Part shown: in pieces, positions 9,319-18,098 of the stretch | Layout of the letters: each line of letters opens with the position of its first letter | Numbering within the stretch: the stretch's first letter is position 1 | Assembly (NCBI RefSeq): GCF_001013905.1 | Contig: NZ_LN831790.1 | Location: 2,303,501-2,367,500 of the forward strand | DNA from: Streptomyces leeuwenhoekii | Lineage (GTDB): Bacteria > Actinomycetota > Actinomycetes > Streptomycetales > Streptomycetaceae | DNA length: 64,000 bases | Direction of reading: 5' to 3' | The notes under the pieces: model-generated | Told to the model about the DNA's origin: nothing | The model's database searches: none | The model's input: the letters and a program-made list of their open reading frames with translations, nothing else | Made by a program: the position numbers and the translations under genes

Positions 9319-9621
9319 ATGGGTCTGCTGGACAACGTGAAGGCCAGACTGGGTCCGGCGAAAGGCAAGGTCTCGGACCTCGCGCAGCGCCACGGGGGCA
9401 AGATCCAGCACGGTCTCGACCGGGCGGCCAAGGCCGTCGACGAGAGGACCAAGGGCAAGTACAGCGACCGGATCCGGACGGGCGCGGACAAGGCCAAGGG
9501 CGCCATGGACCGACTCGCGCACCAGGACGGCAGCGGCGCGGACCCGGGCGGCGGCACGCCGGGCACCACGCCGCCGACGCCGGGCACCACCCCGCCGGCC
9601 GGGCCACCGCCGACCTCCTGA
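9319..9621 (+). CDS. MT0933/Rv0909-like antitoxin family protein
   Basis: The 100-residue protein has a Lys/Ala-rich helical core (LLDNVKARLGPAKGKVSDLA, then GKIQHGLDRAAKAVDE and GKYSDRI) that fits the MT0933-like antitoxin family (PF14013). The tail is Gly/Pro/Thr-rich with two near copies of PGTTPPTPG-like sequence. GGAAGG is placed upstream of the ATG. In Mycobacterium the family member Rv0909 pairs with a toxin, but no toxin-like gene is adjacent here, so the name describes family only. It forms a two-gene unit with the preceding small gene. Confidence 0.75.
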   Translation: MGLLDNVKARLGPAKGKVSDLAQRHGGKIQHGLDRAAKAVDERTKGKYSDRIRTGADKAKGAMDRLAHQDGSGADPGGGTPGTTPPTPGTTPPAGPPPTS

Positions 9622-9732
9622 CCGGCGTGCCGGCATCACCGGCAGGCACCCGCGCCCGTGCATCAGGCGCATCGGCGGACGACCGGGGCTACGACAGCTC
9701 CCGGCCGTCCGCCGTCCCACGGCCCGGCTCGG

Positions 9733-10443
9733 CTACGACCAGGCGGCCACGACGTACCCCACGCCGTAGGGCGCGTCCTCGTACAGCAGCGCGCCGCCGA
9801 GGGCGGTCCCCTCGGCCGCGCCCGCCAGGACCTGCCAGGGAGCCCGCCCCGAGACCTTCAGCTCGCGGGCGAGCTCCGTGTCCAGCGCGGTGAGGGCGGC
9901 CCCGTCCGCCGCGCCCAGCGCACGCGCGATCTCCGCGTCGAAGGGCGCGGCCCGCTCGTCCAGATACCCGGGCGCCTTGAGACTGCGGCACGCACTGGCG
10001 TCTCCCATCACCAGCAGGGCCACCCGCCCGGCCCGCGCCGCGAGGTCCCGGCCGACGGCCGCGCAGCGCGGGGCCGGAAGCTCTTCCCCGACCGTGATGC
10101 CCTCGACCGGCGCGTCGGACCACCCCGTCCGCTCCAGCAGCCAGGCGGCCGCCATGAGCCCGTACGGCAGCTCGCCACCGGCCGCCGCTCCCTCGCCGGG
10201 TCCCAGCCGTACGTCCTTGTCCACACCGAAGCCGCGGAACGAACCCGGGGTGCCCTCGGGGTACGCCGTCACGCCGTCCTCGCCGGGTCCGACGACCACG
10301 AGCCGGTCGGGCCGGGCGGCGGCCAGCACGCCGAGCGCGTCCACGCAGGCGGCGCGGGCGGCGTCCAGTTCGGGTGCGGCGCCCGCGGCGACTTCGGGCA
10401 CGAGCAGGGGCGGGCAGGGGCAGACTGCGGCGGCGACAAGCAT
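9733..10443 (-). CDS. Class III extradiol dioxygenase-like (LigB fold) protein
   Basis: The 236-residue product resembles the LigB-like class III extradiol dioxygenase superfamily: CPCPPLLVPEV at the N terminus, RPDRLVVVGPGEDG, LLVMGDASA and FDAEIARALGAADG. The usual iron-binding His residues are not evident: the N-terminal metal site position has Cys-Pro, and the expected His of the GDxSH motif is absent (GDASACRSLKAPGYLDE). It may therefore not be an active dioxygenase. It sits between miaB and miaA on the same strand in Streptomyces, suggesting shared expression rather than a clear role. The start ATG at 10443 is followed directly by the conserved LVAAAVCPCPP. Confidence 0.75.
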   Translation of the reverse strand: MLVAAAVCPCPPLLVPEVAAGAAPELDAARAACVDALGVLAAARPDRLVVVGPGEDGVTAYPEGTPGSFRGFGVDKDVRLGPGEGAAAGGELPYGLMAAAWLLERTGWSDAPVEGITVGEELPAPRCAAVGRDLAARAGRVALLVMGDASACRSLKAPGYLDERAAPFDAEIARALGAADGAALTALDTELARELKVSGRAPWQVLAGAAEGTALGGALLYEDAPYGVGYVVAAWS

Positions 10444-10571
10444 GATCGGCAGCGTAACGCCGTACGCCCGCCGACGGGCACCGGGCGTCCGCCGAGCCGC
10501 GCCCCGGGCGCGGCCGGCGGGTGCCCGTCACTCCTCCGGGGCGAGGCCCTGCTCCCCGCCGCGCCCGCCGG

Positions 10572-12089
10572 TCAGTCGCAGCCGCAGCCGCCGGCGGCCA
10601 CCGGCAGCGGCTCGGGCACGCCGATCTTCGGCAGCCCCAGCATCACGCCCGCCGGCTTGGCCTGCTCGGCGGCGTTGCGCTTCTCCCAGGCGTCGCCCGC
10701 GCGGGTGCGGCGCACGCTCAGCACCGGGCCCTCGGCGAGAAGGTGGTGCGGCGCGGCGTAGGTGACCTCCACGGTGACCACGTCGCCGGGGCGGACCTCC
10801 TGCTGCGGCTTGGTGAAGTGCACCAGGCGGTTGTCGGGGGCCCGGCCGGACAGGCGGTGGGTGGTGCCGTCCTTGCGGCCCTCGCCCTCGGCGACCATCA
10901 GCTCCAGGGTGCGGCCGACCTGCTTCTTGTTCTCCTCCCAGGAGATCTCCTCCTGGAGGGCGACCAGCCGCTCGTAGCGCTCCTGGACGACCTCCTTGGG
11001 GATCTGGCCGTCCATCTCGGCGGCCGGGGTGCCCGGGCGCTTGGAGTACTGGAAGGTGAACGCCTGCGCGAACCGGGCCTCGCGCACCACGTGCAGCGTC
11101 TGCTCGAAGTCCTCCTCGGTCTCGCCGGGGAAGCCCACGATGATGTCGGTGGTGATCGCCGCGTGCGGGATGGCCTCGCGGACCTTGCGGATGATGTTCA
11201 GGTACCGCTCCTGGCGGTAGGAGCGGCGCATCGCCTTCAGGACCGGGTCCGAGCCGGACTGGAGCGGCATGTGGAGCTGCGGCATCACGTTGGGCGTCTC
11301 GGCCATGGCGGCGATGACGTCGTCGGTGAAGTCGCGCGGGTGCGGGGAGGTGAAGCGGACACGCTCCAGGCCCTCGATCGCGCCGCAGGCGCGCAGCAGC
11401 TTGCTGAACGCCTCGCGGTCGCCGATGTCGGAGCCGTAGGCGTTCACGTTCTGCCCGAGCAGGGTGATCTCACTGACGCCCTCGCCGACCAGGGCCTCGA
11501 TCTCGGCGAGGATGTCGCCGGGCCGGCGGTCCTTCTCCTTGCCGCGCAGGGCGGGGACGATGCAGAAGGTGCAGGTGTTGTTGCAGCCGACCGAGATGGA
11601 CACCCAGGCCGCGTACGCGCTCTCGCGCCGCGTCGGCAGGGTGGAGGGGAACGCCTCCAGCGACTCGGCGATCTCGACCTGAGCCTCCTCCTGCACCCGG
11701 GCGCGCTCCAGCAGCACCGGCAGCTTGCCGATGTTGTGCGTGCCGAAGACGACGTCCACCCAGGGCGCCCGCTTGACGATGGTGTCGCGGTCCTTCTGCG
11801 CCAGGCAGCCGCCGACCGCGATCTGCATGCCGGGGCGGCGGGCCTTCTTGGGGGCGAGGTGGCCGAGGTTGCCGTACAGCTTGTTGTCGGCGTTCTCGCG
11901 GACCGCGCAGGTGTTGAAGACGACGACGTCGGCGTCGCCGTCGGCCCCCTCGGGGGCACGGACGTAACCCGCGTCCTCCAGCAGTCCGGCCAATCGCTCG
12001 GAGTCGTGGACGTTCATCTGGCACCCGTAGGTGCGGACCTCGTATGTTCGCTTGGCGTCCACAGGCTGGCTCCGGTCGATGCTGCTCAT
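10572..12089 (-). CDS. miaB: tRNA-2-methylthio-N6-dimethylallyladenosine synthase MiaB
   Basis: MiaB is a radical-SAM methylthiotransferase acting on i6A37 of tRNA. The N-terminal UPF0004 domain supplies three cluster cysteines ([20 protein letters not shown]); the radical-SAM cluster is [13 protein letters not shown] domain follows ([19 protein letters not shown] through [15 protein letters not shown]). The 505-residue product ends in an unusual Gly/Cys tail, GGCGCD. The ATG at 12089 has no visible ribosome-binding site but lies seven or eight bases after a TACCCT hexamer, so it may be leaderless; an earlier in-frame start at 12110 is less likely. MiaA, its partner in the pathway, is encoded nearby. 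Confidence 0.95.
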   Translation of the reverse strand: MSSIDRSQPVDAKRTYEVRTYGCQMNVHDSERLAGLLEDAGYVRAPEGADGDADVVVFNTCAVRENADNKLYGNLGHLAPKKARRPGMQIAVGGCLAQKDRDTIVKRAPWVDVVFGTHNIGKLPVLLERARVQEEAQVEIAESLEAFPSTLPTRRESAYAAWVSISVGCNNTCTFCIVPALRGKEKDRRPGDILAEIEALVGEGVSEITLLGQNVNAYGSDIGDREAFSKLLRACGAIEGLERVRFTSPHPRDFTDDVIAAMAETPNVMPQLHMPLQSGSDPVLKAMRRSYRQERYLNIIRKVREAIPHAAITTDIIVGFPGETEEDFEQTLHVVREARFAQAFTFQYSKRPGTPAAEMDGQIPKEVVQERYERLVALQEEISWEENKKQVGRTLELMVAEGEGRKDGTTHRLSGRAPDNRLVHFTKPQQEVRPGDVVTVEVTYAAPHHLLAEGPVLSVRRTRAGDAWEKRNAAEQAKPAGVMLGLPKIGVPEPLPVAAGGCGCD

Positions 12090-12219
12090 GCCATAAGGGT
12101 AGGCGGTCACCCGGACAGCTCCGGCCGCCGCGGCAGGGCCCGGGGGTCCGGCCGTGCCGCGCCGGGGCCAAATCCGGGGGCCGGCTCCGGGCCGCGGTGG
12201 CGGGATCCGCCCGGGGCTC

Positions 12220-13179
12220 TCACTCCAGTCCCATGTGCAGGCGCAGGACGAGCCCCTCGGCCGCCGCCCGGATCTCGACCAGATCGCACAGCTCGTGCAT
12301 GATCCACACGCCTCGGCCCCCGGTCGTCGCGCAGGGGTCGGGGCGGCGGCGGCCGGTGAGGGGATCGCTCAGCCGGCCCCGGTCGCCGATCTCCGCGATG
12401 AGCTCCCGGCCGGTCCGCCACATGCGCAGCGTCCCGCGTCCGCCTCCGTGGCGCACCGAGTTGCTGGTCGCCTCGCTGACGGCGAGGAGCCAGTCGGGAC
12501 GGCGGGACGGCGGCAGGCCGGCCGCCGCCGCCCAGCGTTCGGCCTCGTCGCGCGTGCGCGCCAGGTCCCGCTCGCCGAAGGGGACGACGACCGCGTCCGC
12601 CGGCTCGGGCAGCGGGACGTCGCAGTCGCGGCAGACGTCGTGCGGATCGGCGTAGCGGGAACTGGCCCGGTAGGCGTCCGGGCCGCCGACGACGGGGTGG
12701 GTGCGGTACGCCTGGGCCAGCACTTCCTCGGGCAGCGCGGTGTCGTAGGGGCACAGGATGCCGGCCGGGCGTCCCGCGAAGGCGAGGTTGATCAGTGCCT
12801 CGTGGCGGGTGGCCTCCCATGCCTCCGCCGGAGTGCGCCCGACCCAGATCGGCTCTCCGACGATGGAGACCCCCGCGGAGGCGTCCCGGTGGCGGTCTGC
12901 GAAGTCCTGGAGCATCGACAGGATGCGGCCCGGGTTGCGGCCCGCCCGGGCCATGTCCACCCAGGTGATCTCCTCGCGGGCGTCGCCCAGGGCGTCGCGG
13001 AGCAGCGGGAGCTGCCGGCCGGGGACGGCGACCAGCAGACGGTGGCCGTCCTCCAGGGCGCCTCGGACGAAGGCCCCGACGCCGGCGGTGTACTCGTCGT
13101 CGGTGCCGTAGAACAGGGCGGGGTGGAAGAACGTGTCGCGGTTGCCGGACCCGCCGGGTGCGCGCGTGTGTGCGGTCAT
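12220..13179 (-). CDS. MEDS-domain plus RsbW-type ATPase (RsbA-family anti-sigma regulator)
   Basis: The 319-residue protein has an N-terminal MEDS sensory domain ([29 protein letters not shown], quoted in pieces: HPALFYGT, then [16 protein letters not shown]) and a C-terminal HATPase_c domain of the RsbW/SpoIIAB type. Its N box reads [15 protein letters not shown] and its G1/G2 boxes include [10 protein letters not shown] and [12 protein letters not shown]. Such proteins phosphorylate anti-anti-sigma factors or bind sigma factors. Its ATG overlaps the stop of the upstream MEDS-STAS gene as ATGA, so the two are translationally coupled. The natural reading is that both proteins sense the same signal and act on each other in a partner-switching module; the target sigma factor is not in the window. 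Confidence 0.85.
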   Translation of the reverse strand: MTAHTRAPGGSGNRDTFFHPALFYGTDDEYTAGVGAFVRGALEDGHRLLVAVPGRQLPLLRDALGDAREEITWVDMARAGRNPGRILSMLQDFADRHRDASAGVSIVGEPIWVGRTPAEAWEATRHEALINLAFAGRPAGILCPYDTALPEEVLAQAYRTHPVVGGPDAYRASSRYADPHDVCRDCDVPLPEPADAVVVPFGERDLARTRDEAERWAAAAGLPPSRRPDWLLAVSEATSNSVRHGGGRGTLRMWRTGRELIAEIGDRGRLSDPLTGRRRPDPCATTGGRGVWIMHELCDLVEIRAAAEGLVLRLHMGLE

Positions 13180-14051
13180 CGTTCCACGACCTCCACCGCG
13201 GAGCCGAGCTCGGGGAACAGCTCCAGCAGCCGGCGCAGCGGCGCGGGGCCCTCCCGCAGGCGCACCGGGGGGCCGGGGGGCCGGTCCGCCGCGGCACCGG
13301 CCAGGATCGCGAGCGAGGCGGCGTCCAGATGACGCAGGTCCGACATGTCCAGCTCCAGCCGCGGTGCGGGCGCGCTCCGGATGGCGGCGGCCACGGCGGC
13401 GACGACGTCCCGGGTGTCGTGTCCGGCCGATCCGGACATCAGGAAGCCGGGCCGGTCGGCCAGCGGGGCCACGCGCAGCACGGGCGCGGCCACCGGGCTC
13501 CCCCGGTGGGTCACATGGGCTCCCGCCAGAACGCTCACCCGGGGGTCGGGCAGCATGCGGCGGTCGTAGAAACACCATGCCGTCAGGGGCAGCCGGCCGA
13601 AGACCTCGTCGTGTATCCGCAGTTCGTACTCGAGCAGCCGGTCCGCGCCCGCCACGTCCCGGACGCACCAGGACATCTCCCCGATCGCGCGCAGCCCGCG
13701 GTGTCCCCGGCCGGTGGCCGTCTCCACCGCGTCGTGCCACAGCCCGATCATCGCGTCGGGGTCGAAAGCGGCACCGGCGAGGTAGGTCCGTGCGGCGGTC
13801 GACACGCTCAGCTGTCCGGTGGCCTGGGCGGCCACCGCGTCGATTCCGGCGTCGACGAGCGTACGCAGCACCTTTTCGGGATCGGTGACGTCCGCGAAGT
13901 ACTGCACCTGCTCGCCCCGGTCCAGCCCGCCGCGGACGAAGGCGCACAGGTGCTCCGCCCACTCCCGGTCGTCGGAGAAGACCACGTCACGATGGCGTTG
14001 CGCCGCCGGACCCCATGGGAGAGGTGCGGCCGTCTTCGGCACCATGGCCAC
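13176..14051 (-). CDS. MEDS-domain plus STAS-domain anti-anti-sigma-like regulator
   Basis: The protein (291 residues from this start) has an N-terminal MEDS domain (HRDVVFSDDREWAEHL, CAFVRGGLDRGEQVQYF) and a C-terminal STAS domain (RLELDMSDLRHLDAASLAIL), where DLRHLDAASL holds the Asp/Ser region phosphorylated in anti-anti-sigma factors. It overlaps the downstream MEDS-ATPase gene by four bases. GTG at 14051 was chosen for GAGG about nine bases upstream; ATG at 14087 and GTG at 14099 are alternatives. MEDS domains are proposed ligand sensors first noted in DcmR and methanogen proteins. Function in Streptomyces is inferred from domains only. Confidence 0.8.
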   Translation of the reverse strand: MAMVPKTAAPLPWGPAAQRHRDVVFSDDREWAEHLCAFVRGGLDRGEQVQYFADVTDPEKVLRTLVDAGIDAVAAQATGQLSVSTAARTYLAGAAFDPDAMIGLWHDAVETATGRGHRGLRAIGEMSWCVRDVAGADRLLEYELRIHDEVFGRLPLTAWCFYDRRMLPDPRVSVLAGAHVTHRGSPVAAPVLRVAPLADRPGFLMSGSAGHDTRDVVAAVAAAIRSAPAPRLELDMSDLRHLDAASLAILAGAAADRPPGPPVRLREGPAPLRRLLELFPELGSAVEVVER

Positions 14052-14195
14052 GCTGCTCGCCCTCGTTCCTGCGTTCGGCTTCCCCATACATGGAAACACA
14101 CGGGGTGGTGTGCTCCCGGGCGTGCGGCGACCGGCCGGCTCCCGCTCACGGGCGACGGCTCGGCCCGGTGCTGGTCAGGAGCCTCGGGTCCGGCG

Positions 14196-14855
14196 TCAGG
14201 GTTCGATGAGACCGGCGCGGATCGCGTAGCGGGTGAGTTCCAGGCGGTCGCGCATGCCGAGCTTCTGCAGGAGGTTGGCGCGGTGGCGTTCGACGGTCTT
14301 GGCGCTGATGAAGAGCAGTTCGCCGATCTCCTTGGAGGTGTGCCCCTCGGCGACGAGCTTGAGGATCTCCTCCTCGCGCTCGGTGATCGGCCGCCGGGGC
14401 AGGCCGTCTCCGCGGTGCAGGCGGTCCAGGTAGGAGCGGACGAGGGCGCGTTCGGCGCCCGGGTAGATGAACGGCTCGTCGCGGACCGCCGCGCGGCACG
14501 CCTCGACCAGATCGCGGTCGGCGACGGACTTCAGGACGTAGCCGCAGGCCCCGGCCTTGAGCGCCTCGAAGAAGTACTGCTCGTTGTCGTACATGGTCAG
14601 GATGAGGATGCGCAGGCCGGGCAGGCGGCGGGAGAGTTCGCGGGCGGCCTGGAGGCCGGTCGTGCGGGGCATGGCCACGTCGAGGACGGCCAGGTCCACC
14701 TCGGTGGTGCGGGCCGCGGCGACCGCCTCGGCGCCGTCACCGGCCTCGGCGACGACCGTCAGGTCGGGCTCGCCGTCCAGGATGAGGCGCACTCCGCGGC
14801 GGACGAGGGTGTGGTCGTCGGCGAGCAGGACACGTATCGGGGGTGGTGCGGGCAT
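14196..14855 (-). CDS. NarL/LuxR-family response regulator
   Basis: The 219-residue regulator has a receiver domain (VLLADDHTLVRRGV, phospho-Asp in LAVLDVAMP, Thr in LILTMYD, Lys in YVLKSV) and a C-terminal LuxR-type helix-turn-helix (ITEREEEILKLVAEGHTSKE, ISAKTVERHRANLLQKLG). Its ATG overlaps the kinase stop by one base (TGATG), so it is coupled to the upstream sensor kinase. Position matches the S. coelicolor SCO5784/SCO5785 system, reported to influence antibiotic production and ribosomal protein levels; that link is from memory. Confidence 0.92.
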   Translation of the reverse strand: MPAPPPIRVLLADDHTLVRRGVRLILDGEPDLTVVAEAGDGAEAVAAARTTEVDLAVLDVAMPRTTGLQAARELSRRLPGLRILILTMYDNEQYFFEALKAGACGYVLKSVADRDLVEACRAAVRDEPFIYPGAERALVRSYLDRLHRGDGLPRRPITEREEEILKLVAEGHTSKEIGELLFISAKTVERHRANLLQKLGMRDRLELTRYAIRAGLIEP

Positions 14856-16075
14856 CAGCGGTCTCCGGGGGTGGCCGGTGCGTGCGGGGGGTCGCCTCCG
14901 GGAGCGGCGGCCTCCCGGCCAGCGGCCGGTGCGGGCGCGGTCTGGGGCGCGGGGGCGGCGTCCGGGGGAGCGGACGGTACGGGTACCGGCGCGGCGACGG
15001 CTTCTCCCGGAGCGGCCGGCCGGGGTGGGCGCGTGGCGTCCGGCGTGTGTGCCGGTACCCGCAGGCGTACGTCGGTTCCCCGCCCGGGGGCGGGTCCCAC
15101 GTGCAGCGTGGCTCCTGCCAGCAGGGCGCGTTCGCGCATGCCGCGGATGCCGGCGCCCTCCGTGGCGTCGCCGAGGCCGGCGCCGTTGTCGCGGACGAGG
15201 AGTTCGACGCCGTCGGGCAGCGGAGTCAGGCGGAGCTCGGCGCGGTCGGCGGCGGAGTGGCGGGCGGTGTTGGTCAGCCCCTCCTGGGCCACCCGGTAGA
15301 TCACGAGTTCGGACTCCGCGGTGAGCGGGGGCAGCTCGGCGGCGATCCGGTGGCGCACGGTCAGGCCGTCGTGGGTGAACTCGGCGGCGAGCGAGCGCAA
15401 CGCGCTGGTCAGACCGAGTTCCTCCAGGACGCCGGGCCGCAGGCGGCGGGCGATACGGCGGATCTCGTCCAGGCCGGCCCGGGTGGCCTCCTGGGCCTGG
15501 GTGACCTCCTCGCGCAGCTCGCCGGGCGCCCGGTCGGCGACCCGCTTGAGCTGGAGCAGGACGGCGGTGAGGGTCTGGCCGACCTCGTCGTGCAGCTCGC
15601 GGGCGATGCGGTGGCGTTCGCGTTCCTGGGCCTGGAGGGCGCGGGCGGCACCGGCGGCGCGCTCGGTCTGGAGCCGGTCCAGCATGGTGTTGTACGTGGC
15701 GATGAGCTCGGCCGCCTCGGCCGGGCCGGCGACCGCCGGGCGGGCCCCGGGACGCAGCAGGTCCGCGGTGGCCATGGCCCGGCTCAGCCGTTGCAGGGGG
15801 GCGAGCCCGATCCGCAGGACGACCGCGTTGCCGGCCAGCAGCGCGGTGAGGCCCGCGAGCAGGATCAGCGCCTCGCCGGGCAGCACGGGGGTCGACACGG
15901 TCACCGGGCCCAGCAGCAGTGCCGTGGCCATGACGAGGCCCGCGGCGTTGAGCGAGAAGATCCGCCAGAACAGCGACACGGTCTTCTTCCCACTCCTCGC
16001 GCTCGTCGCCCACGGTTTCGCCGCGACCAGCCTCGCCGCCCGCGCCCGGCGGCGTATATCCGTCACGACACCCAT
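14855..16075 (-). CDS. NarL-type sensor histidine kinase
   Basis: The 406-residue kinase has two membrane segments near the N terminus (LFWRIFSLNAAGLVMATALLL and ALILLAGLTALLAGNAVVL) separated by only a few outside residues, then a HAMP-like segment, HisKA_3 (ERHRIARELHDEVGQTLTAV with the phosphorylated His) and HATPase_c (AQEGLTNTARHS, DNGAGLGD, GIRGMRERA). With almost no external domain it probably senses the membrane itself or an internal cue. A Pro/Ala-rich tail of about 70 residues is likely disordered. It is divergent from the antiporter operon with about 100 bases between, and coupled to the response regulator. Confidence 0.92.
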   Translation of the reverse strand: MGVVTDIRRRARAARLVAAKPWATSARSGKKTVSLFWRIFSLNAAGLVMATALLLGPVTVSTPVLPGEALILLAGLTALLAGNAVVLRIGLAPLQRLSRAMATADLLRPGARPAVAGPAEAAELIATYNTMLDRLQTERAAGAARALQAQERERHRIARELHDEVGQTLTAVLLQLKRVADRAPGELREEVTQAQEATRAGLDEIRRIARRLRPGVLEELGLTSALRSLAAEFTHDGLTVRHRIAAELPPLTAESELVIYRVAQEGLTNTARHSAADRAELRLTPLPDGVELLVRDNGAGLGDATEGAGIRGMRERALLAGATLHVGPAPGRGTDVRLRVPAHTPDATRPPRPAAPGEAVAAPVPVPSAPPDAAPAPQTAPAPAAGREAAAPGGDPPHAPATPGDR

Positions 16076-16178
16076 ATCGCCACCGTACGCGCGGATGGCA
16101 GCATGGCGACGCCGCCTGGCACGTCACGCGTGTGCGACGAGCACGGCGGCACCGGCAAGACGATGAAGGGGAAGAAAC

Positions 16179-16664
16179 GTGTCCGCTCCACGCCTGAAAG
16201 CGACGCCGCTGCCGGGTATCGGGATGCAGTACGACCTGATGACCCGGGAGCACCGCCACCTGTCGGTGGTGGCCCACCGCGACGGCGCCCGCACGGTGAG
16301 CGTGTACCGGGCCGACGACCCCGACTCCTGCGCCCAGTCGCTGCGGCTGACGGGTGCGGAGGCCGGCGTGCTGATCGACGCGCTCAAGCCGTCCCACCAC
16401 AGCGCGAGCCTGCTGTACACCACGGATCTGGGGCTGGTCGCCGAGCGGATCGAGGTGTCGGCGACCTCCCGCTGGAACGGGCGGGTGCTCGGTGACACGC
16501 GGATGCGGACAGAGACGGGCGCGTCGGTCGTCGCCGTGCTGCGGCGGGCCGAGGCGATCCCGTCGCCGGCGCCGGACTTCCGGCTGGCGGGCGGGGACAC
16601 GCTGATCGTCATCGGCACGCGCGAGGGCGTGGACGCCGCCGCGACGATACTCGGGCGGGAGTGA
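16179..16664 (+). CDS. TrkA-C/KhtT-like regulatory subunit of cation/proton antiporter
   Basis: The 161-residue soluble protein ends in a RCK_C (TrkA-C) domain (IEVSATSRWNGRVLGDTRMR, GASVVAVLRR, GDTLIVIGTREGVDAA) after an N-terminal domain that opens PGIGMQYDLMTREHRHLSVV, as in KhtT-type gating subunits. It should bind a nucleotide or ion ligand and regulate the membrane antiporter encoded next, whose GTG overlaps its TGA. A purine-rich AAGGGGAAG lies before the GTG start. Confidence 0.88.
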   Translation: MSAPRLKATPLPGIGMQYDLMTREHRHLSVVAHRDGARTVSVYRADDPDSCAQSLRLTGAEAGVLIDALKPSHHSASLLYTTDLGLVAERIEVSATSRWNGRVLGDTRMRTETGASVVAVLRRAEAIPSPAPDFRLAGGDTLIVIGTREGVDAAATILGRE

Positions 16665-17908
16665 GGGAGCCGGTGCACTCCGCGGTCCTGCTGATCGAGT
16701 TCGGTTCCATCATCCTCGGCCTCGGCCTTCTCGGCCGGTTCGCCGCCCGCTTCCGGCTCTCCCCCATACCGCTGTACCTGCTGGCCGGTCTGGCCTTCGG
16801 CGAGGGCGGACTGCTGCCGCTCGGCGCGAGCGAGGAGTTCGTCGCCACCGGCGCCGAGATCGGCGTCATCCTGCTGCTGCTCATGCTGGGCCTGGAGTAC
16901 ACGGCCGGCGATCTGGTCACCAATCTGAAGTCGCACTACCCGGCGGGGCTGGTCGACGGGGCGCTCAACGCCCTGCCGGGTGCGGCGATGGCGCTGCTGC
17001 TCGGCTGGGGCCCGGTGGCCGCGGTCGTCCTGGCCGGGGTGACGTGGATCTCGTCGTCGGGCGTGATCGCGAAGGTTCTCGGCGATCTGGGCCGGGTCGG
17101 CAACCGCGAGACGCCCGTGATCCTCAGCGTCCTGGTCCTGGAGGACCTGGCGATGGCGGTGTACCTGCCCATCGTCACGGCCCTGGTGGCCGGGGCCGGG
17201 CTGCTGGCCGGGAGCGTCACTCTGGCGATCGCGCTGGCCGCGGCGGGGCTGGTGCTGTTCGTGGCGGTGCGCTATGGCCGGGTGATCTCCCGGTTCGTCT
17301 CCAGCGACGACCCGGAGAAGCTGCTGCTGGTGGTGCTGGGCCTGACCATCCTGGTGGCCGGTGTGGCGCAGCAGCTCCAGGTGTCCGCGGCGGTCGGGGC
17401 GTTCCTGGTGGGCATCGCCCTGTCCGGGGAGGTCGCGGAGGGCGCGCACACGCTGCTGAGCCCGCTGCGCGACCTGTTCGCCGCGGTCTTCTTCGTCTTC
17501 TTCGGGCTGCACACCGACCCGGCCAGCATTCCGCCGGTGCTGCTGCCCGCCCTGGCGCTGGCCGTCGTCACCGCCCTGACCAAGATCGCGACCGGTTACT
17601 GGGCGGCGCGGCGGGCCGGTATCTCCGTCAAGGGCCGCTGGCGCGCGGGCGGCGCGCTGGTGGCGCGCGGCGAGTTCTCGATCGTCATCGCGGGGCTCGC
17701 GGTCTCGGCGGGCATCGAACCGTCGCTGGGCCCCCTGGCCACGGCGTACGTCCTGATCCTGGTGATCCTCGGCCCGCTCACCGCCCGGTACACCGAGCCC
17801 CTGGCCACCCGTCTGACGCGCCGCCGTGCCGCCGCCCGCCGGGACACCGGCGCACGGCTCGCCCCGCGGCCGGCGGAAGCCGAGGCGGAGGCGCCGGTGG
17901 CCGACTGA
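16661..17908 (+). CDS. KhtU-like CPA2 family cation/proton antiporter
   Basis: The 415-residue protein has about twelve hydrophobic segments and CPA2 (Na/H exchanger) features: ESxxSSGV-like WISSSGVIAKVL, VLVLEDLAMAVYLP (the LEDL motif with ion-binding acids), and RGEFSIVIAGLA near the C terminus. Unlike KefB/KefC it lacks a C-terminal RCK domain, which is supplied in trans by the upstream KhtT-like protein. It should exchange K+ or another monovalent cation for protons. GTG at 16661 overlaps the upstream stop; GTG at 16673 with GGGAG before it is an alternative. The tail is Ala/Arg/Glu-rich and cytoplasmic. Confidence 0.9.
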   Translation: MREPVHSAVLLIEFGSIILGLGLLGRFAARFRLSPIPLYLLAGLAFGEGGLLPLGASEEFVATGAEIGVILLLLMLGLEYTAGDLVTNLKSHYPAGLVDGALNALPGAAMALLLGWGPVAAVVLAGVTWISSSGVIAKVLGDLGRVGNRETPVILSVLVLEDLAMAVYLPIVTALVAGAGLLAGSVTLAIALAAAGLVLFVAVRYGRVISRFVSSDDPEKLLLVVLGLTILVAGVAQQLQVSAAVGAFLVGIALSGEVAEGAHTLLSPLRDLFAAVFFVFFGLHTDPASIPPVLLPALALAVVTALTKIATGYWAARRAGISVKGRWRAGGALVARGEFSIVIAGLAVSAGIEPSLGPLATAYVLILVILGPLTARYTEPLATRLTRRRAAARRDTGARLAPRPAEAEAEAPVAD

Positions 17909-18061
17909 GAGGCCGGTTTGTTACTTGATGTTCGGTTCATCGCCGGGCTCGGGTGGGAGGTGCTGTTCGGTCCTCCGTGCCGGAGAAGAGCGCGAGGCGG
18001 CCCGTCAGGGCTTCATCAGCAGCCTCAGTGTCGTCACCGGTTCCCCGGCTGGGCTGCACCC

Positions 18062-18092
18062 TTGACCTCAACCTTGGTCGAGGCGCAACACT
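18062..18092 (+). promoter_or_regulatory. MerR/SoxR-type promoter-operator
   Basis: TTGACC (18062-18067) is a -35 match. It overlaps an 18-bp imperfect palindrome, CCTCAACCTTGGTCGAGG (18066-18083), with 7 of 9 pairs matching. A possible -10 (AACACT, 18087-18092) follows at 19 bp spacing, the long spacing used by MerR-family activators. The ATG of the next gene is only seven bases further, so transcription would start at or beside it. Confidence 0.6.
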
Positions 18093-18098
18093 CGGCGC

